This document shows positions 56,425-64,000 of a stretch of DNA of 64,000 nucleotides, one piece after another (position 1 is the first letter of the stretch; each line of letters begins with the position of its first letter). The notes beneath the pieces are model-generated. The model had not been told where the DNA came from. It ran no database searches and saw only the letters and a program-made list of their open reading frames with translations. A program made the translations under genes and the position numbers. Source of the DNA: Campanula takesimana (lineage: Eukaryota > Streptophyta > Magnoliopsida > Asterales > Campanulaceae); assembly GCA_026119855.1 (NCBI GenBank), contig JAOWBW010000361.1, positions 1,092,454 through 1,156,453 of the forward strand. Reading direction: 5' to 3'.

Positions 56425-57447
56425 TTAGTATAGTAGCAACGGCTTCTCCTTATGCGGCGGGCGCAGGATTGGGGTATTCACCAAATATTGTTTGATCCTT
56501 TCGAAGGCTATCTGACAGTCATGATCCCACTCCACACTGGCTGTTTTCCTCATTAGCTTGAAAATCGGTTCGCAGATGGTGGTCAGCTGATTGATAAACC
56601 GACTGATGTATTGCAGGCGTCCCATGAATCCCTTTATCTCTGTCTCGGTACGGGGTGGCTTCATCTCCAGGATGGCTTGAATCTTCCTTGGGTCGGCTTC
56701 GATCCCATTTTCGGTGACCATGTAACCCAATACTTTCCCTCTACGAACTCCAAGGTGCATTTTGCCGGGTTCAAACGCATGGCGTGCTCTCTCAACCTGT
56801 TGAAGAATTTTCTGAGATCTATCAAGTGCTGGCCCCCAGACCCTTTTGAATGTATAATCATGTCATCCACGTACACCTCAATCTCCTTGTGGATCATATC
56901 GTGGAATAAAGTTGTAACTGCCCGTTGGTAGGTAGCCCCAGCGTTCCTCAGCCCAAATGGCATGACGGTATAGCAAAAAGTCCCCCATGGGGTGGTGAAA
57001 GCTGTTTTTTTCTTCTTGGTCTTCTCGGCCATCTTGATTGGTTATAGCCGGCAAACCCGTCAACAAACGACTTGACCTCATAATGGGCGGTCGCATCCAC
57101 CAACATGTCGATTTTGGCAAGGGGAAGTCATCCTTTGGCGTAGCTTTGTTGAGATCCCGAAAATCCACACATACTCTGACTTTACCGTTGGATTTCTTGA
57201 CAGTCACCAGATTTGATAACCAAGTTGGATATTCGATCACCCTGATGAAACCCACACGGAGTAGTTTCTCAATCTCTTCCTTCACTTGTAAAGACCATTC
57301 CGGCTTAATGCGGCGCAGTTTTTGCTTGACTGGCTTAGCGTTTGGTGCTGTCGGGATTCTGTGCTCTACGATCGAGTTGTCGAGCCCCGGCATGTCCCTA
57401 TACGACCATGCAAACACATCCACGTATTCTTTGAGTAGCTCAATCAA
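56425..57447 (-). pseudogene. Tat-type reverse transcriptase, frameshifted
   Basis: Three consecutive minus-strand frames (57447-56878, 57032-56661, 56760-56425) carry successive pieces. First come the upstream thumb/finger region (YRDMPGLDNSIVEHRI) and substrate-binding PTWLSNLVTVKKSNGKVRV. Then the catalytic YVDD (VYVDDMII), then the connection to RNase H (ETEIKGFMGRLQYISRFINQ, HDCQIAFERIKQYL). A segment between FPLPK and the AEKTKKKKTAF part is damaged. Order and spacing match the Ty3 family, but no uninterrupted enzyme remains. Confidence 0.88.
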
Positions 57448-58442
57448 TGCTTCCCTTTCGGCTCCGCTGAGAAGCTTCCAATCTGCGTTTCCTTAGGCTC
57501 GGCTTCGGTCCCCCAATTCACGTATGTTAACACCTCATCGGCAGCTTGGGCTCGAGATTCTTTTTGATTAATAACCTGTTCTGAAATCTCTTTAATGTAT
57601 TCATCGTTTAATGTGTTTGTGTCTGCCTCTTCTAATGAATCATTATTAACTAAGTGTATATCATTAGTTTGATTATTAGCCATTTATCAGTTAAGAGAGT
57701 GACTATGGAGGGATACTCGGAAGGTCGAGGGTTTCATTCATGGCAAACGGGAAAATAGCGTTTGCAACAAGATCATAGTCTTCAGACGTAAGGTCGTCAG
57801 ACTTAGAGGAAGACTCAAATTCAAAATGTAAAACACTAGACTCTGGGGACGGGGATTTTGGTGAGTGACAGGAGATGCTGCAGGAGTGGCGACAGGAGAA
57901 GGAGTAAGCCCCAGTGTTCCCACCATAAATTCCGGAGTAGCTATAGGTCCCCCAATGATGCACCAATTCTTGAGCTTGTCCCCCATGGGTACCACCAATG
58001 TCCTTGGGTCCACCTTATCTTCAGAATCGTCCCAGATGACGGCAACCAAGTCTTCGTGCAGCCCCAGATTACCCAGATGTTGAAGCAGATATTGGCCGTC
58101 CCACGTCTCAGTCAAACTTGGAGTTTCTGCGGCTTCTATTGCTGGCTTGTCAAGGTTGCGGCTTCAAGTTGATCTGCCAAGTCATCTGCAACCTTGGTGG
58201 AGTACTCATGCCTGATGGTTCTAATTCTGCCGTGGCTTTGTCATATTCCATGTAAGTCAGCTTCATGTTGGACCGATCGAATTCCACATCTCTGAAAATC
58301 TCGAACCCTTTCTGCAACTTCCCCAGTGGGGTCAATCCATGGCTCTGCGAACTCAAACACGAAAACTCCTCGCCTTCCCTAACAAAGTAGTTATTTAGGG
58401 ACAGACGGTATGGCCGCATTTCGGGCTTTTTGTAGGGAAGTT

Positions 58443-58628
58443 TCATCTTTTAAGCAATTCTATCCTCTGTTGCTCCATCTTGTCTTCAAGAGTAAGGGTG
58501 TATCCTAGACCAAACAACCCTCGATGATTAATCTCTTCAACCAATTCTGTGGGGCCTTGCAAGTTCTTACCTAGCCCCAGCCCCGGTAAAAAACCCATGT
58601 TACGCAGTATCTTGACAACAGGTGCCAC
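58443..58628 (-). pseudogene. G-patch-like segment of Tat pol
   Basis: The frame reads ILRNMGFLPGLGLGKNLQGP, a glycine-rich GxGLGKNxQG motif like the G-patch found near the protease of Tat/Ogre elements. It lies between protease and reverse transcriptase pieces in the expected order. Confidence 0.6.
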
Positions 58629-58796
58629 TTTGTCCGTTGTTTTGGTGAGGTCGATGGTGCAGATCTGTGCTTGAGCGACTATTTCGAAGCCATTGAGAGT
58701 CGGCTCTCCTCCCCATGCTGAATCTGTAATACAGGAACGCCCTTGGTGTCCGTCCCTTGGGCAGTTACAAGATCACTGTAGATGATGGTCACTTCA

Positions 58797-59200
58797 TTAC
58801 CGGATTGAAACTTCACACACTGATGCAGGGAAGACGGACAGGCGCCCGACTGATGTAACCATGGCCGGCCGAGGAGGAGTGAGAAGGTTGCGGGGATGTC
58901 TATGACGTGGAAGTCGTTGGCAGGATATTTGTTCCGATGGTAATGGCAAGGTGACTTCGCCTATCACGGCGCGGCATGTAGAGTCATAAGCTTTGATGGT
59001 TTGTTTGGATGGGCGTAAATCAACACCATGAACGCCAACCACATCCATCATCCTTGAAGGCAGGATATTAATAGCAGAACCATTGTCAATGAATACACGG
59101 GGATCTTTTTGCCATTTACTTCGACAGTGATGTACAAAGGCTCATTATGATCAACTCCGAACACTGGCTTGTCTAGCTCCGAGAAAGTGATGATGTTTCC
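58797..59200 (-). pseudogene. Tat-type aspartic protease remnant
   Basis: Two overlapping minus-strand frames carry PLYITVEVNGKKIPV and, after a 1-base slip near 59100, the active-site motif VFIDNGSAINILPSRMMDV, then GVDLRPSKQTIKAYDSTCRA. The Asp of the DNG(S) motif is kept, but the frame is broken just upstream of it. Confidence 0.75.
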
Positions 59201-61797
59201 ATAGTGGATATTACCATCATGTGGGTGACGTCCTCCGGGGTAATAGTGGATGGTACCATGGTGGCGGCGAGGTTTTGCTCGAGCATGAGGCGATGGGCTA
59301 GGGAGGAGGTGAGTAGGGACCATAGTGAAATATGGGCTTGGGTTTGTTTGAGTTGAGTGAGGATAGGGTCTTCTTTGTCTAGGTCGGCTTGCTCGGGTTC
59401 CTTCCCAAAGATTTTCTTTACGCCCTTCGGGTCGGATTGGTACACTTGACCGGATCTTGTAAGGAGACAAACTTCCGCACGTAGCTCCTCCAAAGACAAT
59501 GGCGTGTCAGGACAAGGGGGCGAAGCTTCGGTCTTTTCGGCCTCCTCGAAGATTTCGGCCCAAGAAAGAGGTTGAGAGGGCTTGGGGCTCTCCTCCTCTA
59601 GAGACTCGACTTCACTCACTAGTTCTTCTAAAGACAACAAGTAGCAAGAAGATTCTTTATTATTAGTCATTGAAATATAACCCATCTCATCACAGTCCGC
59701 CACAACAGGCTCGGCCGGATCAGTGATCTCACTAAGTTCTACCATGAGTACATTGCTAGCTACATAATCTCTAGGGTCTTCGATGACTCCCTTGTGGATG
59801 AGCTCTTGCACGGCCTTCTTGAGTTCAAAACATTCTTCGGTAGTGTGACCGGTGCACTTGTGGTAGTGGCAAAACTTCGACAAATCGCAACCAAGGCGGG
59901 GAAGGTGTCCTTCTAATGGTTCAAGCATTTCTAGCGTCACCAATGCCATGAAGATATCCACCATCGTGAGCCCTATCTTGTCAAGGGCATCCATGAGCTC
60001 TAGGATACTAATCTCGCATGTTTGCACCATATTCACCCCACCTCCATTGCTAGGAAGAGGGTTATTCACCACATTAGGACCCTTTGGCTTCTCCAATCTT
60101 CTTGTCATTGATCAACCCTTGTACCACACGCTTCAATTGAATACAACCATCCGTTGTGTGCCCGATGTGCTTGTGATACTTGCAGAACTTGGAGGCGTCC
60201 AAATCACTTCTTGGGTAGGCAGTTTGGTAATTTTCTAACGGCTTGATGAGACTCTCTTGACTAACACGTCAAAGACTTTCCCATAGGCATTCCAAGTCGT
60301 CAAAGTGCTCCCTCTCTCTTTGCGGCGGAGCCCCATTCCTTGTTACGGCTTGAACATCTAACGGGACCTCTTTCTGAACCATATTCACTTGGCCGACCGG
60401 CCTCCTTTCCACCCCTAGGAGGCGCAGGCGCAGTAGGAGCCTTATAGCGGAAGGAGTTGTTGTTGTTGGTCTTTGGACTTTCCTTTGGCGGCACAATCCC
60501 AGTGAACCCTGCTTCGTACCTTTACTCCGCAGTCAACCATTTCCCGCAATCAGGGAAGTAACCATTACCTATAGCTGCTTTTTCATCTCCGGTAGCAAGC
60601 ACTTGTAGAAAATCTGTTTCTGTTCCTTCGCCTTTGGTGGGTATTGGACCTCACACAACCGATGGTTCCACCTCTTGTAAAATCATAAATAGCCTCGCCG
60701 GTTTTTGCATTGTGTTCTCAAGATCCGTTCGATTCACATGCCAATCCAAGTTAGCCTGATACTTCTCACAGAAAATAGCGCTGATCTGATCCCACGTTTG
60801 CCTCTCGCTTTGACTCTAACCCAAGAACCAACGCAGAGCTATACCATCCAAAGTGCTATGAAATACGCGAGCCATTTGTTCGTTGGTGCAGTCATGAGCC
60901 CTCATGGCCAACACATAACTATCCAAATGAGTATTAGGACACGAGTCACCATGAAACATTGCCACCTTAGGCATCTTGAAATCCTTGGGGAGAGACCCCC
61001 ACTTGGCTAGGTTGATTGTCTTGGTAGTCGTGCACTTTGCTTATCTACGGTCTCAATCAACTTTCGCATTTGCTCTTGCATGGCCATAAACCACAGGGTG
61101 ATTGGAGATGTCGGGGATAGTTTCTGACAGAGTGACGGGAGGAGTAGTGGAAGCAGTAGCATCGGCCACCCCAATACTCAGAGGCAACGAGGGTGCGGGT
61201 AGTTTGCTAGCGGAGAGGTAGCCGCCCAAGCAGTTCAGGGGAAGGTTCATAGACAGCCTTGTTCTTGCTCATGGTAGTGAAACCTTGTTGGGTGTAGAGA
61301 GAAGGAGGTTGGAACATTGCGGTAGCTTGGGAATGGGAAGGTAGCAGTATTGGTGTTGGGGGGACAATTGGTATTGACCTCTTCATCCTCGACATAAATG
61401 AAATTCTCTCCATCGGGCACCAGTTTAGTCCCCTTTTGTTGAATGTGACCCTTCAACTGTTTTTGTTCTGATCCTCCAGCGCCTTGTTGCTTTCCTCGAG
61501 ATTCTTGATCTTTGCTTCGAGAACGGCGAGGAAGTTCTGGAGGCTTGGGGGGATACCATTGAGAGCAGCCTCGGTGTTGAGCTCGGCGGCACTGGCAGGA
61601 GGAGCAGAGGCTGAAGCTGAAGCAGGAGTTGACATTGCTGATGACGAGACTGAGAACGTGGACGGAGTAGAAGCTTCACGTTGTAGTCGACCACCCGAAC
61701 GGATCCAAACTTGCTTTGCTGAAAGGTTGAAGGGCAATGGATCTTTAGGAGAGGGGGAAGGCTCATGCAAAGTATATTTTAATTTACACAAAAACAT
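59173..61797 (-). pseudogene. Tat-type gag remnant with two zinc knuckles
   Basis: The likely gag start is in the frame at 61797-61453 (MSTPASASASAPPASAAEL, then LQNFLAVLEAKIKNLEESNK). Capsid-like ALRWFLG and TWDQISAIFCEKYQAN lie near 60830-60760. Two zinc-knuckle-like motifs follow, CKYHKHIGHTTDGC (60184-60144) and CHYHKCTGHTTEEC (59871-59830), in different frames. The longest open piece is 60108-59173. Several frameshifts make it inactive. Confidence 0.75.
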
Positions 61798-62623
61798 ACG
61801 TTATTTTACATCCTAATTGGTTGGAAGGGATACCCCTTTTTCGCAACTAGTTAGAAGACTACGATCAGTGGAGGCCATCATTACGTCTATAGACCCCTCG
61901 TTTTTCACCTGTATTGCACACCCCCAAACGGACAATTTGGGCGAGGGTCCTATAGGGCAAGCGGCTTCCACAACCATCGGATCCTACGACTAAACCCTTC
62001 CTTAAAGGCATTTAACGTGATGTCTATGTTGCATCCTACGCAAGTTATGATGAGCGGAGATCTTGACAATAAAACACTCATCTCGCCATGGCACGTCCCT
62101 TGTACGGGAAATCACTTTTTTGTGCACTTTCTCTCAAAGATCTCGATTCATCATTGACTTGGGGGACTCGACATAGACAGCACGTTAATTGACTATTAAG
62201 AAAAAGCTAGCCAAACCAACCGGTCAAAACCTAGGTGTGATACCTATACTAGTGTGGGTTGACACGGGTTAGGTAAAAGGTTCCCACCGTACACGGTGAG
62301 TGGAGTAGACGAGTGACTCGAAAAGAGGGCGACAATAGCGCACAAATTCCTGCACATCGAATACTCCGGGTAATGGGGACCTGTGCATGCTGACACGGAC
62401 TAGTGGCAGTGTGTGGCAAGAAACTAATTCTTTTTAAGGAGAAAAGAGAGAAGTTTTTGATGTTAGGATGATGCAATGCAATGTAGAGAGAGAGGAGAGA
62501 GATAGAGAGAGAGAGGAATAATGTACAAGGGAGCATAGCAGAGTTTTGTTTGACCCTAAAACTAAAGCGAAGATAACAAGGGTACATGGTACAAGGTACA
62601 AGGTACAAGTATTAACATGGCGG

Positions 62624-62815
62624 AGTGCGCGGGGTTGGCATGTGTGTAAACATGGCAGGTGTGAGCATGTGTAAACATGCAAAGTGTGTGGGCATGTGTA
62701 ACATGGCAAGTGTGTGTGCATGTGTAAACATGACGGTGTGTGCAATGTGTAAACATGGCAGGTGTGCATGTGTAAACATGGCAAGTGTAAGGTGCATGTG
62801 AGAACATGGCAACAT
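62624..62815. repeat. Degenerate ~25-bp minisatellite in Tat leader
   Basis: CATGTGTAAACATGGCAAGTG and variants recur about seven times between the primer site and gag. Apparent Cys/His-rich frames here are only translations of the repeat. Confidence 0.85.
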
Positions 62816-62866
62816 CATGAGTGAACGAAATTTAGACCCCACTAAGTTTGAAAAGTTTTAAAGCAG

Positions 62867-62885
62867 TCCCCAGCAGAGTCCCCAC
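62867..62885 (-). other. Tat primer binding site (tRNA-Arg type)
   Basis: TGGGGACTCTGCTGGGGA on the minus strand resembles the TGGCGACTCTGCTGGGGA site used by Tat/Ogre elements, two bases after the presumed LTR end ...TATTCA. Confidence 0.75.
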
Positions 62886-62886
62886 G

Positions 62887-64000
62887 TGAATACCCCTTTT
62901 CCGATGAAGCGACGCTGGGAAGTATCTTGTGATTATTTTTATTTACAAAGGAATATTCTTAACGACATTAAAATTATGAGAGTCGCCACGCCGTTTTAAT
63001 TAAAGCCAAAACATTGAAAAAGCATGTTTAATGGGTTCGGGGGTCAAATTACAACAAGAGAAGAATATTGACGTTATCACTCCTATTGCCCGAATTGATC
63101 GGTCTTTCTATCATGATGAATGTGTTAGTAGTGTGTTTAGTGATTTAGACCGGATCCGAAGATTGCCTACGTCCTCTCAATGTGAGAAGCTCAGGTCAGC
63201 GTAGTTTCGCAGAGAATTAGAATAGGCAGAAGAATCGGGATCATGCATAATGAAGGGGGAATTACCTAAAGATAGGGTTTAGAAGTAGTTCCTAGATCAT
63301 CCTCGGGTTGATGAACCCTCGATCATCATCGGCTATGAAATAACATGCAAACATGAAGATCGCAACCCAAATATAGCATAAATAAGGTTTTAATCTATGA
63401 ACACGATGAACATATGAAGAACATATATGAACATATGATGTGAACATGCAAGCATATGAAGAAACTATGAATAAACATGAAGAACATGAATATAAAGATC
63501 TACATTAAAAATAATGCAAGAACACGAAGAAAAAGTTAGAAAACTTACCTATGTTTGGCAAGAAATAACCTTGAATCTTCTTGAGTGTTTGAATGCTAAT
63601 TAGAGAGCAAAATAGTGTTTAAGAACTCCAAAACTCGGACTTAGAGCTCTCAAAATCGGACCAAACCAATAGAATGGGTGGTTTATATAGTAACTGAGGG
63701 GAAGATCTGATGGTCCAGATCATCCGGCGCAAGGTTGGCCGCCTGGCCATTGTTGAAGCCGGTTACAATAGTGGCCGCGTGGCCAAAGCAACGCGGAGCA
63801 ATGTTGGCCGCGTGGCCAAGGCTGCCGGCTGACTTGATTCTTAAGCTAGGGTTTCTGCATGGTTTTAAGGAAACCCTTTATTACCTAATTTGATAGATTT
63901 TGCCATAATGAGATATTTTGGGAATCCGGGACAGTCTTTGTAAGGTTTCTAATTCCTATAAAGTCCTTGTATATTTGGGAAAGTCCTAATAAACTCATTT
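62887..64000 (-). repeat. Partial 5' LTR of the Tat element
   Basis: The region from the primer site to the window edge shows GGCGTGGCGACTCTCAT near 62980, a TATA box at 63683-63689, and degenerate GAACATATGAA repeats at 63360-63540. It lacks coding frames and has no closing TG within the window, so the LTR continues past 64000. Confidence 0.6.
63683..63689 (-). promoter_or_regulatory. TATA box in the Tat LTR
   Basis: TATATAA on the minus strand (GTTACTATATAAACCACC), placed about 800 bp upstream of the LTR end, is the likely U3 promoter. Confidence 0.55.

Larger units (their letters stand above)
56379..62886 (-). mobile_element. Degraded Ty3 Tat/Ogre-type element, internal region
   Basis: On the minus strand the order is primer site, leader, gag, protease, reverse transcriptase and the start of RNase H, then an abrupt change of sequence at about 56378. 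Reverse transcriptase motifs CVDFRDLNKATPKDDFPLP, TTPWGTFCYTVMPFGLRNAG and EVYVDDMIIHSK are of the Tat type. Frames are broken many times, so it is inactive. RNase H beyond VGAMLAQE, integrase and the 3' LTR are missing. Confidence 0.88.

Noticed and set aside
55202..56428. Several overlapping frames of 65-122 codons on both strands
   Set aside because: No domain or consistent coding pattern; the region is LTR and Copia-flank DNA with CTGCACG repeats.
62434..62842. Cys/His-rich overlapping frames resembling zinc-finger proteins
   Set aside because: They arise from the CATGTGTAAACATGG minisatellite in the Tat leader and exist in several frames at once.

Overview
This is nuclear DNA from a flowering plant, almost certainly a eudicot. 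It is AT-rich and has host genes split by short GT-AG introns. It contains full-length and solo LTR retrotransposons, hAT, Mutator-like, Helitron-like, Tourist and LINE debris, and many Stowaway-type MITEs of the form TA-CTCCCTCCGTCCC...GGGACGGAGGGAG-TA. The species cannot be named from the sequence.

Layout. 1-3368: repeat-rich flank and promoter side. 3369-6774 (+): neprosin-domain (DUF239) protein gene, seven exons, apparently intact, with one GC-AG intron. 6775-11508: MITE cluster (two Stowaway, one 555-bp Tourist, two more Stowaway) and small tandem repeats. 11509-15002 (-): two-exon PPR gene, close to Arabidopsis At1g60770 as I remember it. 15203-34300: mostly transposon debris. This includes three copies of an apparently uncharacterised element family with palindromic AAAACGCGTTTT ends, a LINE 3' end, a hAT element with 8-bp target duplications, a Stowaway MITE split by a Copia solo LTR and another MITE, a Helitron-like element filled with a TA-rich palindromic array, a 1,081-bp foldback element with 9-bp target duplications, and a hAT transposase gene (30836-32869, -) with one premature stop. 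35005-40777 (+): lipase-like alpha/beta-hydrolase gene, eight exons. Exon 6 lacks two single bases, and the last large intron holds a 2.6-kb solo LTR. 41183-53155: remnant of a long-TIR, Mutator-like element interrupted by a 10-kb Ty3 Tekay-type chromovirus (41440-51470). That chromovirus has an extra ORF for a basic, AT-hook protein between its 5' LTR and gag. 53191-54168: non-autonomous hAT element. 54380-56378: Copia-like LTR and flank. 56379-64000 (-): degraded Ty3 Tat/Ogre-type element with PBS and the start of its 5' LTR.

The three host genes are unrelated in function (a secreted glutamic peptidase-like protein, an organellar RNA-binding protein, and a lipase) and do not form a pathway. 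Everything else is transposon biology. The strongest candidates for something undescribed are the AT-hook ORF in the chromovirus, the GCGTTTT-ended repeat family, and the Helitron-like element whose two ends both resemble Helitron 3' ends.

Caution: five single-base deletions, each shortening a short A or G run, break the lipase gene and the chromovirus polyprotein. Consensus error is a serious alternative to real mutation.
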